Positions 24,177-34,121 of a stretch of DNA of 64,000 nt are shown here, one piece after another. Source of the DNA: Candidatus Tisiphia endosymbiont of Sialis lutaria (GTDB lineage Bacteria; Pseudomonadota; Alphaproteobacteria; Rickettsiales; Rickettsiaceae); contig NZ_OZ032153.1 in NCBI RefSeq assembly GCF_964026535.1, positions 124,001 to 188,000 of the forward strand, written 5' to 3'. Position numbers and translations under genes: made by a program. Position 1 is the stretch's first letter; each line of letters begins with the position of its first letter. A model generated the notes under the pieces. It was not told the DNA's origin. It saw nothing but the letters and a program-made list of their open reading frames with translations, and made no database searches.

Positions 24177-24788
24177 ATGTTGTCATTTGAGCAAGTCACT
24201 CTTATTATAGACCAAAGAAGTATCTTCACTAATATCAGCGTGACTTGCTTACCATCTTCTATAGTTTATTTACAAGGAGCTAATGGCTGTGGAAAGACTT
24301 CATTACTTAGGATTGTTGCTAATATACAAAATCCAACAAGTGGAAATATTTTATATAGCTCATTGAACTGCAAACATTTAAAAAAACCTTATTGTAATTA
24401 TATTGGACATAATCTTGGGCTAAAATCTCAAATAACTGTATTAGAATATCTAAGATTTTGGTCGATAATTTATGATTCCCTTGAAACATTAGAATCTTCG
24501 GTATATTATTTCAAGTTATATAATATTTTGCATGAACAATGTTATAGGCTCTCTGCTGGCAACCAAAAAAAGGTTGCCTTAGCAAAGCTCATTGCTTGCC
24601 AATCAAACTTATGGTTATTGGATGAAGTAGAGGCAAACCTAGATCAAGAGAATAAAGAATTACTATATAACTTGATTATTTCAAAAGCCAATAATGGTGG
24701 AATTATTTTGCTTACTTCCCACTCCAATATAGATATTAAGTCAGCCCAAATAATCAATCTTGAGGATTATCTGTTGTTGAACAAATAA
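24177..24788 (+). CDS. ccmA: Heme exporter ATP-binding protein
   Basis: 203 residues, an ABC ATPase close in length to CcmA. Walker A is GANGCGKTSLLRI, the signature is YRLSAGNQKKVALAKLIACQ, and Walker B is LWLLDEVEANLD, with the final His in LLTSHSN. With CcmB/C it drives release of heme-loaded CcmE in system I cytochrome c maturation; ccmD and ccmE lie at 41.3-41.8 kb. Its ATG touches the stop of the Thr-repeat gene, so it may be read from the accessory cluster's transcript. Confidence 0.85.
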   Translation: MLSFEQVTLIIDQRSIFTNISVTCLPSSIVYLQGANGCGKTSLLRIVANIQNPTSGNILYSSLNCKHLKKPYCNYIGHNLGLKSQITVLEYLRFWSIIYDSLETLESSVYYFKLYNILHEQCYRLSAGNQKKVALAKLIACQSNLWLLDEVEANLDQENKELLYNLIISKANNGGIILLTSHSNIDIKSAQIINLEDYLLLNK

Positions 24789-24813
24789 CTTTTGATATTT
24801 CAAGAAATGAGGG

Positions 24814-24842
24814 TTGACTTTAGTTGTTAAAATATATATATT
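24814..24842 (+). promoter_or_regulatory. Putative rpsD promoter
   Basis: TTGACT (24814-24819), 17-bp spacer, TATATT (24837-24842), about 67 bp ahead of the GTG start. Confidence 0.55.
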
Positions 24843-24908
24843 TTAATATATACTTGATGAATTTCAATGTATATATTAATAATGTCAAAATTATGAGATT
24901 TATAGAGC

Positions 24909-25526
24909 GTGACAAAAATTATTAGTTCTAAATATAAGGCAAGTCGAAGACTCGGTGTAAGCCTATGGGGCGACAGCAAAGATGCCTTCAATACAAGAAA
25001 TTACCGTCCTGGTCAACATGGTCAGAATAGTATGGTTAAAACTTCTGATTATGGTGTACACTTAAAAGCTAAACAAAAGCTTAAATGTCATTATGGTCGG
25101 ATTAACGAAAAACAGTTTAGAAACACCTTTGCTCTTGCACAAAAAATGAAAGGTAATACTGGTGAAAATTTTATAGGTCTATTAGAGAGAAGGCTTGACG
25201 CTGTTATCTACAGAATGAATATTGCCCCAACTATTTTTGCTGCAAGACAATTTGTCACCCATGGTCATATTAAGGTAAATGGCAAAAAGGCTGATATCCC
25301 AAGCATGCGATTAAAAGAAGGCGATGTCATCGAGCTAAAGGAATCAGCAAAACAAATTCCTGTAATACTCGAAACAGCTAGCAAACAAGAAAATACCGTA
25401 CCAGGTTATTTAACTTTTGATGCCCATTCATTGTCTGGTAAGTTCGTCAGAATTCCAGTAATTTCTGATGTTCCATATCCTTTTGAGCCAGAAGTACATT
25501 TAGTAATTGAACTTTATTCAAGATAG
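24909..25526 (+). CDS. rpsD: 30S ribosomal protein S4
   Basis: 205 residues, standard length. The start is GTG (reads [16 protein letters not shown]). [20 protein letters not shown] and the S4 RNA-binding domain [39 protein letters not shown] are all present, and it ends VIELYSR. S4 binds 16S rRNA early in 30S assembly and can repress its own operon. Here it stands alone with its own promoter. Confidence 0.97.
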   Translation: MTKIISSKYKASRRLGVSLWGDSKDAFNTRNYRPGQHGQNSMVKTSDYGVHLKAKQKLKCHYGRINEKQFRNTFALAQKMKGNTGENFIGLLERRLDAVIYRMNIAPTIFAARQFVTHGHIKVNGKKADIPSMRLKEGDVIELKESAKQIPVILETASKQENTVPGYLTFDAHSLSGKFVRIPVISDVPYPFEPEVHLVIELYSR

Positions 25527-25565
25527 TAAATCCAAAAGCTGATTAGAAATGGATTAGCACGCTCA

Positions 25566-25678
25566 CATATGTTCTTTTGCAATGAAGTCATTGCAAAACC
25601 AGTAATGATCGAAGCAATCTATTTCTAATTACTTTCCTGGATTGCTTCGTCGGTTTGGCGACCTCCTAGCAATGACGA
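25566..25678. repeat. Degenerate B repeat between rpsD and ftsI
   Basis: Fragments CTCACATATGTTCTTTTGCA, then GATTGCTTCGTCGGTTTGGC and GACCTCCTAGCAATGACG; a decayed B hairpin between convergent genes. Confidence 0.65.
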
Positions 25679-25748
25679 TTTTTTAATTATTGTTTTCTTA
25701 AATTGACGCTTATAGGAGGCATAGCGTATGTTCACTATTTGTTAATAA

Positions 25749-27458
25749 TCACAATTCCTCGCCTTTTTCAATCGGCTCTATTCCATATAGTGACACCATT
25801 CGCTCAAGGACTCTCCCAACGGTAGGAGCGGCAGTCCAGCCGGCAGTAGCAAAACCAAAGGACTCCTTTGTTCCTTTTGGCTCATCAAACATTATAAAAA
25901 TAACATATTGTGGATTAGAAGCTGGTAATACACCTAAAAATGATGACATTCTGCTATTCTTAAGATACCTTCTTTTGCCATGCCCATCTGCCGTTAATTT
26001 CTCAGCCGTACCAGTCTTCCCACCAACAAGATATCCTTTTACATCAGCTCTACGTCCGGTGCCTTCTTTTACCACAAAACGAAATAATTCACTCATTTGC
26101 TTAGAGGTTTTTTCACTAAAAACCTTTGTGCCAACAAGAGGTTCATCTTGTCTTTTGATTAGAGTCAAATCATATAATGTCCCACCATTCACTACCGGCA
26201 ATACTGCTTGTATAAAGTGTAAAGGACTAATTGAAATACCATAACCATATGACATTACAACACTCGTTAAATCACTCCATCTCTTATCGGATGGAAACAA
26301 AGGGGTGCCTCTCTCTGGTAATTCAATTTTAAGCTGATCTAGTAACCCTAATCTTTTTAAGTATTTTTTGAAATCATTTTTGCCAACTTCTAACATAATT
26401 TGGCTAACCCCAATATTTGATGAATGCAGAAAAATTTCTGGAACACTATGCCACCCATGCCTTGGGTGATAATCTTTTACATTAAACGCCCCTACCTTCA
26501 TATAGCTAATATCATAAGCATCGTTCATTGCTATAGCATCAGTATCAAAACCTACAGCCATAGTTAAGGTTTTAAATACCGACCCCATCTCATAAATACC
26601 AAGACTTGCCATATTAAACAACTCTTCTGGCTTTGCACTACTCGGGTAATGTGGATTGAAATCAGGTTTACTAATCAGAGCTAGAATTTCACCATTATTA
26701 GGATTGGCAATTATCCCTACCGCTCCTATTGCACTAAATTCCTTTAATGTCTTATCTATTTCTTCATTTAGGATATTCTGTAATCTTACATCTATAGATA
26801 ATTCAAGTGGTTTTTTAAGCTGTTCTGGCTGTGCTAAGTCAAAATCCGAATTAGTTAAAAATTTGTCATAACTCCTTTCCAACCCAGCAAGACCAGCCAA
26901 ATCCCTACCCACATATCCTATAACATGTGATAATAAATTGGAGAAAGTATATATCCTCTTTTGTTCTTGTTCAAAACTAAAGCCTGGCATTGCCAAATTT
27001 AACACCGCCTCTTGCTCTTTTGGCAATAAATCCCTTTTTACCCATACAAAACTTTTATTACCCTTTAGTTCTGCAAGTAATTTCGTTTTATCAATCTCAG
27101 GCAAGATTTTAGATAATCTTTCTAAAGATTGCTCTGGGTTGATTACTTTTTGTGGATTAACAAATAATGAGGAAGAGGGTAAGTTAACTGCTAATAAATT
27201 ACCATTGCGGTCTACTATCTCTTTTCTAAAGTTACTACTCTTTACTTGATATTCTGGCTTAACATAACCATTAGTCGCAACGATTATTAAGCGGTATGAC
27301 AACCCACAAAAAAACACAGCAAAACAAAAGCTAACTATGAATAATCTGATTTTGGTATTGTCAGCACAAATATCCCATAAAATAATATTACTAAAACTTC
27401 TTTTCATTTTAGTTATAGTATTTTTTATCAATGCTAATAAAACTATATTATTACTCAT
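25749..27458 (-). CDS. ftsI: Peptidoglycan D,D-transpeptidase FtsI (PBP3)
   Basis: 569 residues. An N-terminal membrane anchor (LFIVSFCFAVFFCGLSYRLI) is followed by the class B PBP dimerisation domain (EIVDRNGNLLAVNLP) and the transpeptidase domain with all three active-site motifs: MGSVFKTLTM (SxxK), HSSN (SxN) and VGGKTGTAEKL (KTG). It cross-links septal peptidoglycan. The first Met is at 27458; a second candidate (MKRSFSN, 27407) would shorten the cytoplasmic tail. It is the last gene of mraZ-rsmH-ftsL-ftsI, but two B repeats separate it from ftsL. Confidence 0.93.
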   Translation of the reverse strand: MSNNIVLLALIKNTITKMKRSFSNIILWDICADNTKIRLFIVSFCFAVFFCGLSYRLIIVATNGYVKPEYQVKSSNFRKEIVDRNGNLLAVNLPSSSLFVNPQKVINPEQSLERLSKILPEIDKTKLLAELKGNKSFVWVKRDLLPKEQEAVLNLAMPGFSFEQEQKRIYTFSNLLSHVIGYVGRDLAGLAGLERSYDKFLTNSDFDLAQPEQLKKPLELSIDVRLQNILNEEIDKTLKEFSAIGAVGIIANPNNGEILALISKPDFNPHYPSSAKPEELFNMASLGIYEMGSVFKTLTMAVGFDTDAIAMNDAYDISYMKVGAFNVKDYHPRHGWHSVPEIFLHSSNIGVSQIMLEVGKNDFKKYLKRLGLLDQLKIELPERGTPLFPSDKRWSDLTSVVMSYGYGISISPLHFIQAVLPVVNGGTLYDLTLIKRQDEPLVGTKVFSEKTSKQMSELFRFVVKEGTGRRADVKGYLVGGKTGTAEKLTADGHGKRRYLKNSRMSSFLGVLPASNPQYVIFIMFDEPKGTKESFGFATAGWTAAPTVGRVLERMVSLYGIEPIEKGEEL

Positions 27459-27469
27459 AACCTACTCGC

Positions 27470-27667
27470 GTCATTGCGATGAACCACGAAACTCGAACAA
27501 AGCAATCCATTCCTAATCACTTTCCTGGATTGCTTCGTCGGTACTAAAGTACCTCCTCGCAATGACCAGTGGGTAAGAAGTCCTTCCGTCATTGCGAGAC
27601 CATGAAATGGTCGTGGCAATCCACACTCATTAGATTGCCTCATCGGCTTATGCCTCCTTACAATGGC
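27470..27667. repeat. Two B repeats between ftsL and ftsI
   Basis: B copies at 27470-27566 and 27588-27667 fill the gap inside the division cluster. Long hairpins here could lower ftsI expression relative to the upstream genes. Confidence 0.8.
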
Positions 27668-27693
27668 GTATTCATAGGCAAAAAGAGTACCTT

Positions 27694-28104
27694 TCATCGA
27701 ATATACTCTGATTTTTTAGTTGAAACAGTTTTTATGTATTTACTATTAGCAGTTGTTTTATAACGCCACTTAACATTGGTTTTATTAAAATATGAACCAC
27801 TCACTTCATGAGACTTGACATATTTCTTACTTTCAGGCATTAAAGGATCACTAATCATTTGCTTAACTTTAACAGTATCTAATTGTAAATAAAGTGATGA
27901 TAATTTTCTTAGTCTAGCTGGAGAAGTAAGGTATGATTGTTCGACTTTTAACACGTGAATTCTATTACTCTCATCAATCAGTTGTTTTGAAACCTCTCCA
28001 AGCTGATAATGTAAGATAATAACCTTATCTTTTACTCTAAATAACCCATAAATGGAAAAAATTATAGTACAGAAAGCTATATAACTAAATATTCTAACCG
28101 CCAT
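27694..28104 (-). CDS. ftsL: Cell division protein FtsL-like
   Basis: 136 residues from the Met at 28104 ([11 protein letters not shown]); an earlier start at 28113 is possible. One N-terminal transmembrane helix (IFSYIAFCTIIFSIYGLF) is followed by a periplasmic coiled-coil-like segment (VIILHYQLGEVSKQLIDESN) and then RIHVLKVEQSYLTSPARLRK, the usual FtsL pattern. The position between rsmH and ftsI is the FtsL position in dcw clusters. The tail (about 100-136) is basic and not conserved in pattern. It overlaps the rsmH 3' end by 11 bp. Confidence 0.8.
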   Translation of the reverse strand: MAVRIFSYIAFCTIIFSIYGLFRVKDKVIILHYQLGEVSKQLIDESNRIHVLKVEQSYLTSPARLRKLSSLYLQLDTVKVKQMISDPLMPESKKYVKSHEVSGSYFNKTNVKWRYKTTANSKYIKTVSTKKSEYIR

Positions 28105-29041
28105 ATGTAGCACCCTCTATTTTCTGTCCAGCCCTTAACTTTGCAGACCTTGCTCTTGGATTAAGTGCAATTTCTCTAGACGATGGACATAATGGCTTCT
28201 TTGTAATAATCTTAAGCCATTCCTTAGAATTTTCTTTAGTAAAAACCTTTGCCGCATATTTAGACCTGGCAACTAACTTAGCAGAATTTGCTTTAAAAAA
28301 ATTCTTAACAATTCGGTCTTCTAATGAGTGAAATGAGACAATTACTAGGCGACCATTTGCTGATAGAATATTTTTGCTATTACTTAGAAATCTTTCTAAT
28401 TGACCCAATTCATCATTAATGTAAATGCGAATTGCTTGAAAACTCTTGGTAGCAGTATCTATCTTACCTTTTCGAAAACCTATACTACTACGAACAATAT
28501 GAGCAAACCTTGCTGTATTGGTAATAGGCTCTAACCTCCTATGTTCTACAATTCTTTTAGCGATTCTTCGAGAATAAGACTCATCGCCATATTTATAAAT
28601 CACATCAGCTATTTCTTGTTCATCAGCATTATTTATAAAATCTGCAGCACTCTGCCCTACTCCACTCATTCTCATATCGAGTGGACCATCATGAGTAAAG
28701 GAAAATCCCCTATCGCCAGAATCAATCTGCATAGAAGAAACCCCTAAATCCATAACTATGCCGTCAAATTTCAATGAACCTAATTCTGAAAAGCTTTCAG
28801 CAAACCCTGTTTGAATAAATCTCACTCTACCAGGATAATCTTTTATCAACTGATTGGCGTAAGTTATAACATTTGGATCACGATCAATTGCCACTAATTG
28901 ACAATTACAAGAATCGAGTATCATTCGACTATAACCACCAAAACCAAAAGTGCAATCCAGATAAATTCCACCATCTTTAGGACACAAGACTTCCTTAACT
29001 TCATTTAACATAACAGCTGTATGAGAGGACTCTTGTATCAT
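28094..29041 (-). CDS. rsmH: 16S rRNA (cytosine(1402)-N(4))-methyltransferase
   Basis: 315 residues. [13 protein letters not shown] opens the protein; [17 protein letters not shown] is the SAM-binding loop, AIDRDPNV motif [22 protein letters not shown] the catalytic region, and [14 protein letters not shown] and [10 protein letters not shown] the C-terminal family motifs. It methylates C1402 in the decoding centre. Start overlaps the mraZ stop by four bases, so mraZ, rsmH and ftsL are translationally linked. Confidence 0.95.
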   Translation of the reverse strand: MIQESSHTAVMLNEVKEVLCPKDGGIYLDCTFGFGGYSRMILDSCNCQLVAIDRDPNVITYANQLIKDYPGRVRFIQTGFAESFSELGSLKFDGIVMDLGVSSMQIDSGDRGFSFTHDGPLDMRMSGVGQSAADFINNADEQEIADVIYKYGDESYSRRIAKRIVEHRRLEPITNTARFAHIVRSSIGFRKGKIDTATKSFQAIRIYINDELGQLERFLSNSKNILSANGRLVIVSFHSLEDRIVKNFFKANSAKLVARSKYAAKVFTKENSKEWLKIITKKPLCPSSREIALNPRARSAKLRAGQKIEGATYGG

Positions 29042-29496
29042 ATTTCCTTATTAATATTCTTAAGAGTTAAACGGTTATTTTGAGCAATTTGCCGAGCTGA
29101 AGAAAGATAGGTCTCAAAATTTTGCGGCTGCCAAATTTCAAAAACTAATCCCTTTCCTACAAAACAAACCTGTTCTGATATGTCAGAATGCTCTATTAAA
29201 GATTTAGGCAAAATCACCCTACCCTCACCATCAAACGCAAGTTGGATAGCCTCGCCAAGAATGATTGTTTCAAAAGCATCTCGTTCCTCAGAATATGGGT
29301 CTAAGGTTTGAATCATTTGGCTTAACTCCTCAAGCCTCTTTAAACTACACGCTTCAATACACTTATTTCTAAAAGACGGATAGACAATAACCCCATTAAA
29401 TGACTGGCTAGACAAAGCTGCTCTATAAATAGCAGGTACCGAAACCCTACCTTTCTTATCAAGATTATTTATATATTTTGACAAAAAAATATTCAT
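29038..29496 (-). CDS. mraZ: Transcriptional regulator MraZ
   Basis: 152 residues with the two AbrB-like half-domains of Mra[20 protein letters not shown] near the start and [20 protein letters not shown] in the second half. MraZ forms ring oligomers and represses the division operon it heads by binding spaced TGGG boxes. Three such boxes lie at 29663-29687. It is the first gene of mraZ-rsmH-ftsL-ftsI. Confidence 0.92.
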   Translation of the reverse strand: MNIFLSKYINNLDKKGRVSVPAIYRAALSSQSFNGVIVYPSFRNKCIEACSLKRLEELSQMIQTLDPYSEERDAFETIILGEAIQLAFDGEGRVILPKSLIEHSDISEQVCFVGKGLVFEIWQPQNFETYLSSARQIAQNNRLTLKNINKEI

Positions 29497-29525
29497 TTAC
29501 CTATTTACCTTCCAATAATTGGTAG

Positions 29526-29578
29526 TGTCACCCCTGCTTCAGTGCGGGGTCTAGATTCCCGCCTACGCGGGAATGACA
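29526..29578. repeat. C hairpin upstream of mraZ
   Basis: TGTCACCCCTGCTTCAGTGC ... CCTACGCGGGAATGACA, inside the leader of the division operon. Confidence 0.8.
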
Positions 29579-29662
29579 AACATTATCTGATTAAATACAA
29601 ATCAAATTAGCTATATAACCATACCCTGTACAAATTATTCCATAATTAGATTTGGTCATGTT

Positions 29663-29687
29663 TGGGATAATTTGGGATTATATGGAA
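29663..29687 (+). promoter_or_regulatory. Candidate MraZ boxes
   Basis: TGGGA TAATT TGGGA TTATA TGGAA on the + strand: three boxes with a 10-bp period, the spacing known for MraZ operators (TGGGN-N5-TGGGN). They sit just downstream of the mraZ -10 box but read on the strand opposite to the gene. Confidence 0.6.
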
Positions 29688-29692
29688 TTTTT

Positions 29693-29721
29693 AGGATATT
29701 GTACTATAATTATAGAGTCAA
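29693..29721 (-). promoter_or_regulatory. Putative promoter of the mraZ operon
   Basis: On the minus strand TTGACT (29721-29716), 17-bp spacer, TATCCT (29698-29693). Start of transcription near 29686 would fall on the MraZ boxes, about 190 bp before the ATG. Confidence 0.5.
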
Positions 29722-29788
29722 GAAGGTTTTAAATAGTTTGTAAAAAATTTATGAATTTTTATTAATTGTGACTTATTTAATGTGTATA

Positions 29789-30118
29789 TATAGTCAATTC
29801 AGGGGAATTGGGCACAACTGTTGAAAGTTAGAAGGTGGAGCGGATTTTAGATAGCTTTTTCGCTATTAGCGAGACCACGCAAGTAGGTCGTGGCAATCCA
29901 TTTTTAGTTAATTTTGTGGATTGCTTCGTCGACCTACGGTCTTCCTCGCTAATAGACGTTGACCACATATGACTTTAAACTACCTGGTCTAAAACTGCTT
30001 CCTCTTCCAACTTTCAACAGTTGTGGGGAATTGGGTAGCAGGAACGATGGAGCGACGCCTATAAGTAATAGGCAAGCATTGAGCGACAAAGTCACCAACT
30101 TCCCATCAATTGACTATA
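29789..30118 (+). repeat. A repeat interrupted by an M element
   Basis: TATAGTCAATTCAGGGGAAT at the left and CATCAATTGACTATA at the right. Removing the 213-bp M element and one 10-bp duplicate leaves exactly 107 bp, the length of an intact A repeat. Confidence 0.92.
29813..30025. mobile_element. Complete M element (MITE, 213 bp) with target duplication
   Basis: Ends CACAACTGTTGAAAGTTAGA / CTTTCAACAGTTGTG; a B-type hairpin lies inside. GGGAATTGGG occurs directly before (29803-29812) and after (30026-30035). No coding sequence, so a transposase would have to act in trans. Confidence 0.88.
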
Positions 30119-30131
30119 AAAGTTGCGTAGC

Positions 30132-31133
30132 CTATTTATGCAGTCCTTTGGTAGTCGAATATTCAAAATGTAAGGCTTTACCTTCAAATACCCTACTATA
30201 GGCATGATGTAAACTACTGGCTGCTTCTGCAAAACCACTAAGAATTAATTTTAATTTTGCTGGATAACTAGCAATATCACCAATTGCATAGATACCTGAA
30301 ATATTTGTTTCAAAATAACCAGGCTCGACAATTATATGATTTGTTTTAACATGTAATCCCCAATTTTTTATTGGACCAAGTTCTTGGGTAAGTCCAAAAA
30401 ATGGCAATAATATATTTGCTGGTAAGGTGCGAATATTTCCTTCGAAATCCTTTACTCCAACGGCTTCTAAGATGCCATCTTTTCCTACTAAATGGTCTAG
30501 TTGATAATTAATTACCAACTCAATTTTACCATTATCGGCTAATTCTTTGAGTTGCCTTATAGTTTCAGGAGCTGCTCGAAACTTCTCGCGCCGATGTACT
30601 AAATATATTTTTTTAGCAATTTCGCAGAGTGATATTGCCCAATCTACAGCCGAATCTCCGCCACCAGCTATGACGATTTCTTGGTTAGCCAAACTATTGC
30701 GGTTATTGATAAAATAAAATACTGATTTTCCTTCAAATGCTTCTATACCAACTAGTGGAGGTCTGTTAGGTCCAAAAGAACCACAGCCAGCAGCAATAAT
30801 AATAACTTTAGCAGCTATTGTGACATTTTTAGAAGTGGTGATTTGGAAATAGTCATCTTCTTTTTTTAATTGTATAACTTGCTGATTGAGATGATAAACC
30901 GGATTAAACGGATTGGCTTGTAATGCCAATTGTTCTATCAACTGTTCTGCCATAATTTTAGGGTAGGCTGGTATGTCATATATCGGCTTTTCTGGATATA
31001 GTATGCTACATTGCCCACCTATTATTTCCTGTGAGTCAACAACATGGCAACGCATACCAAGCATCCCAGCTTGGAAAATAGCAAATAACCCAACTGGTCC
31101 TGCTCCAATTATTATAATATCAGTATTGTGCAT
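30132..31133 (-). CDS. Ferredoxin-NADP reductase, thioredoxin-reductase-like
   Basis: 333 residues. The FAD-binding start is [40 protein letters not shown] replaces the redox CxxC of thioredoxin reductase and is typical of the TrxR-like ferredoxin/flavodoxin-NADP+ reductases. The NADPH site is [16 protein letters not shown], and the FAD-closing motif is [20 protein letters not shown]. It moves electrons between NADPH and ferredoxin in the cytoplasm. It stands alone between repeats. Confidence 0.88.
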   Translation of the reverse strand: MHNTDIIIIGAGPVGLFAIFQAGMLGMRCHVVDSQEIIGGQCSILYPEKPIYDIPAYPKIMAEQLIEQLALQANPFNPVYHLNQQVIQLKKEDDYFQITTSKNVTIAAKVIIIAAGCGSFGPNRPPLVGIEAFEGKSVFYFINNRNSLANQEIVIAGGGDSAVDWAISLCEIAKKIYLVHRREKFRAAPETIRQLKELADNGKIELVINYQLDHLVGKDGILEAVGVKDFEGNIRTLPANILLPFFGLTQELGPIKNWGLHVKTNHIIVEPGYFETNISGIYAIGDIASYPAKLKLILSGFAEAASSLHHAYSRVFEGKALHFEYSTTKGLHK

Positions 31134-31187
31134 AAAATAAAATTTTATAAATAAAAAATCGTAACACTCTTAGTGATACCAGGATAT

Positions 31188-31294
31188 TATAGTTAATTCA
31201 GGAGAATTTGGGGCTAGGAACGATGGAGCGACGCCTATAAGTAATAGGCGAGCGACGAGTGACGACGTCCCCAACTTCTCATCAATTGACTATA
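31188..31294 (+). repeat. A repeat (RPE, 107 bp) upstream of the reductase
   Basis: Ends TATAGTTAATTCAGG / CATCAATTGACTATA. The gap to 31482 further holds a B start (GTCATTGCGAGAAAGACCGT) and a C end (GTTGTCATTCCCGCGTAGG); no gene seen. Confidence 0.88.
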
Positions 31295-31482
31295 TGTTAG
31301 AATGGACAAATAATCAACTAATAACGCTAAAATTTGAAATCGTGTCCTTTTGATAAATGTTTTATATATATTTTCTCATCTTACGCATGGCGTTTAAAAG
31401 TCACATAGAAAATAGCTTGGTGTCATTGCGAGAAAGACCGTAGATCCATAAGTTGTCATTCCCGCGTAGGTGACTATCTAAG

Positions 31483-32199
31483 TTAAACAACGTTAACAGA
31501 ATCTGTTGAATCTGAATGAACTATTAGGCTTATATTACCTAATAACGATGCATTTTGAGAAATTTGCTCTTGTAAGGTGGGGGGTTGTAAGAGTGCTTCT
31601 ATTTCTTCTATAATCCCTCCTAATTGCTGCTGCATTTCTTTTAACTTTTGCACAATAGGCGGTAGTTTTTTGTCTAGCGACTGTGTTTGCATTGCAGAGG
31701 AAATGGAAGGGGTATTTTTTTTCATTAACCATAGCCATACACTATCTTCTTTTGCCTGATCTACTTGTTCATTCTTATAGGGTAATGTTTCTACAGTTTT
31801 TAATATATTTCTATGTAATAGCTTCATTACATCTTGTTGTAGACCAAGCCCTATCTTTTTGTTTCCGGACAAGTCAAGGCTCAATATACGGTCGTTATTT
31901 TCTAAAGCTTGTATTAAACATTTTGCACCTTTATTGCTTATCTTGTTATGATGTAAATAGACTCCATCTATAAATTTATTGCCTTCTAATAGTTTGGCTA
32001 TTAACATAGCGCCTTTATCATCTATTTCGTTGCAATCTAAATTTATACGTTTTACAGTATTGTTTTCCAATAAGGCTTGTACCAGTAATCCAATTTGCTT
32101 ATTGCCTATCTTATTCTTATACAAATCTATCTTCTCAATATTTTCTCCTACTTTTAGAGCTTTGATAACTCTATTGAGTTCTGTAGTGGATTTGCCCAT
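31483..32199 (-). CDS. Leucine-rich-repeat protein
   Basis: 238 residues from the Met at 32199 (MGKSTTELNRV), preferred over the Met at 32253 because AAGG precedes it. Residues about 5-140 form four to five ribonuclease-inhibitor-type LRRs, about 28 residues each: IEKIDLYKNKIGNKQIGLLV, VKRINLDCNEIDDKGAMLIA, IDGVYLHHNKISNKGAKCLI, ILSLDLSGNKKIGLG. The rest is helical and Gln-rich (KEMQQQLGGIIEEIEALLQP). No signal peptide or membrane span. RI-type LRRs usually bind proteins; in an intracellular bacterium a host-directed role is possible but unproven. Confidence 0.78.
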   Translation of the reverse strand: MGKSTTELNRVIKALKVGENIEKIDLYKNKIGNKQIGLLVQALLENNTVKRINLDCNEIDDKGAMLIAKLLEGNKFIDGVYLHHNKISNKGAKCLIQALENNDRILSLDLSGNKKIGLGLQQDVMKLLHRNILKTVETLPYKNEQVDQAKEDSVWLWLMKKNTPSISSAMQTQSLDKKLPPIVQKLKEMQQQLGGIIEEIEALLQPPTLQEQISQNASLLGNISLIVHSDSTDSVNVV

Positions 32200-32391
32200 A
32201 AAATTTACCTTATAAAAATTTAACAAATGTACGATACATTCTATATAAGACAATATTTTGTTTTACATGTAAAGTATTTTTTGAAAATTAATAATGACAT
32301 CAATTGACTATAATATTTTTTTTGCTAATATGCTTAGTGCTTCTTAGTAAATATGCTAGAATGATAAAATTAAAGTAACTTATTAAATTTT

Positions 32392-33744
32392 ATGTTCCAA
32401 ACATTAACTCAAAATCTAACAAAAATCTTTGATCGTATCAAAAGAAGCGGCACTTTATCTGAAGCCCAAATAAACGATACTATGCGTGATATTAGGATTG
32501 CCCTTCTTGAAGCAGATGTGGCACTACCGGTAGTTAAGGACTTTATTGCTGAAGTAAAGTTAAAAGCTATGGGGCAGGAGGTGATAAAATCAGTCTCTCC
32601 AGGGCAGATGATAGTAAAAATTATCCATAATGAGTTAATTAATATATTATCCTCTTCTCCAGAGGATAGTGTATTACAACTTAAATCTGCCCCTCCGGTA
32701 AATATTTTAATGGTTGGGCTACAAGGTAGTGGGAAGACTACTGCCAGTGCTAAATTAGCACTTAGGCTAAAAAATCAGAATAAAAAGGTGTTGTTAGTTT
32801 CTCTTGATACTTATCGTCCTGCTGCTCAGGAGCAGCTAACCATCCTTGGTAAATCGATAGAGGTAGATAGTTTAACTATTATCCCCAACCATAATCCTAT
32901 CGATATTACTAAAAGAGCCTTGCACGAATCAAAATTAGCCGCCTATGATGTCGTTATTTATGATACGGCAGGTAGGTTGCAAATCGATGATCAAATGATG
33001 CAAGAAGCGGTAAATATAAAAAATTTAGTAAAGCCAAAGGAAATAATTCTGGTGGTTGATGCAATGACAGGGCAAGATTCAGTACTTATAGCTAGCAATT
33101 TTGACCAACAACTAGGAATTACCGGGGTGATTTTATCTCGTATTGATGGTGATGCTAAAGGTGGAGCGGCTTTGAGTATTAAGCATGTTACCAATAAGCC
33201 TATTAAGTTCCTAAGTACTGGTGAAAAATTGGCAGATTTAGAGTTATTTGATCCAGAACGTATCGCCTCGAGAATATTAGATATGGGAGATATTATTTCC
33301 TTTGTTGAAAAAGCAAGTAGCCTAATAGATCAGGAAGAGGCGGAAAAAGCAGCTGCTAGACTAAAAAAAGGTAAATTTGACTTGGAAGATTACCTAACGC
33401 AAATGAGGAGTATAAAAAAACTAGGTGGATTGAGCAGTATGATAAATATGTTACCTGGCATTAATAAAATTATCGATAAGGTCGATCAATCGAAATTAAG
33501 TAGCAAATTAATAGACCACCAAGAAGCAATAATTTTGTCAATGACCAAAAAAGAACGAAGAAAACCAGATTTGCTGAATGCCTCACGTCGAAAGCGTATT
33601 GCTGAAGGCTCAGGAACATCAGTTCAGAAAGTCAATAATCTATTGAAACAATTTAAGCAAATAAGTGGTTTTATGAAAAAGGCAAGCAATATGAACCCCA
33701 AAAGCCTAATGCGTAGTGGTCTAGGTAATTTATTTAAACCATAA
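32392..33744 (+). CDS. ffh: Signal recognition particle protein Ffh (SRP54)
   Basis: 450 residues, standard length. N domain up to about 95; G domain with VGLQGSGKTTASAKLALRL, DTYRPAAQEQL, YDTAGRLQIDDQM, DAMTGQD and SRIDGDAKGGAAL; then a methionine-rich M domain (GGLSSMINMLPGI, SGTSVQKVNNLLKQFKQI) that holds signal peptides and 4.5S RNA. It delivers nascent membrane proteins to FtsY. No 4.5S RNA gene is seen in the window. Confidence 0.96.
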   Translation: MFQTLTQNLTKIFDRIKRSGTLSEAQINDTMRDIRIALLEADVALPVVKDFIAEVKLKAMGQEVIKSVSPGQMIVKIIHNELINILSSSPEDSVLQLKSAPPVNILMVGLQGSGKTTASAKLALRLKNQNKKVLLVSLDTYRPAAQEQLTILGKSIEVDSLTIIPNHNPIDITKRALHESKLAAYDVVIYDTAGRLQIDDQMMQEAVNIKNLVKPKEIILVVDAMTGQDSVLIASNFDQQLGITGVILSRIDGDAKGGAALSIKHVTNKPIKFLSTGEKLADLELFDPERIASRILDMGDIISFVEKASSLIDQEEAEKAAARLKKGKFDLEDYLTQMRSIKKLGGLSSMINMLPGINKIIDKVDQSKLSSKLIDHQEAIILSMTKKERRKPDLLNASRRKRIAEGSGTSVQKVNNLLKQFKQISGFMKKASNMNPKSLMRSGLGNLFKP

Positions 33745-34121
33745 TTCTGTATTACAGTTATAGTTTAGATGTGAGCGTTCACAATTTTTTTGCTATTTTT
33801 TTGTGATGAATAAAAAAATCTGATCGCCAAGCGTCACTGCGAGGAGTCCGTAAGGTCGACGAAGCAAGCCATTTCTAATCACTTCTCTGGATTGCTTCGT
33901 CGGTCTGGCGACCTCCTCGCAATGACATATAAATAAAGTAGAAAAATCGTCATTGCGAGCTACCGTAGGTGGCGTGGCAATCCATTTTTGGTTAGTTTTA
34001 TGATTGCTTCGTCGACCTACGCTCTCCTCGCAATGACGTCTTATACTTTAACCTTTTTTCCGTGAACACTCACATTTAATCTACAACTGTAGTACTAGAC
34101 AAACCTTAGCGATTTAACCAT
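33745..34121. repeat. Two B repeats between ffh and the EamA gene
   Basis: B copies at about 33832-33926 and 33949-34037, then TTTCCGTGAACACTCACATT and CTACAACTGTAGTACTAGAC, which also occur after folD near 9290-9330. This repeat-plus-tail pair is therefore a longer repeated block. Confidence 0.78.
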
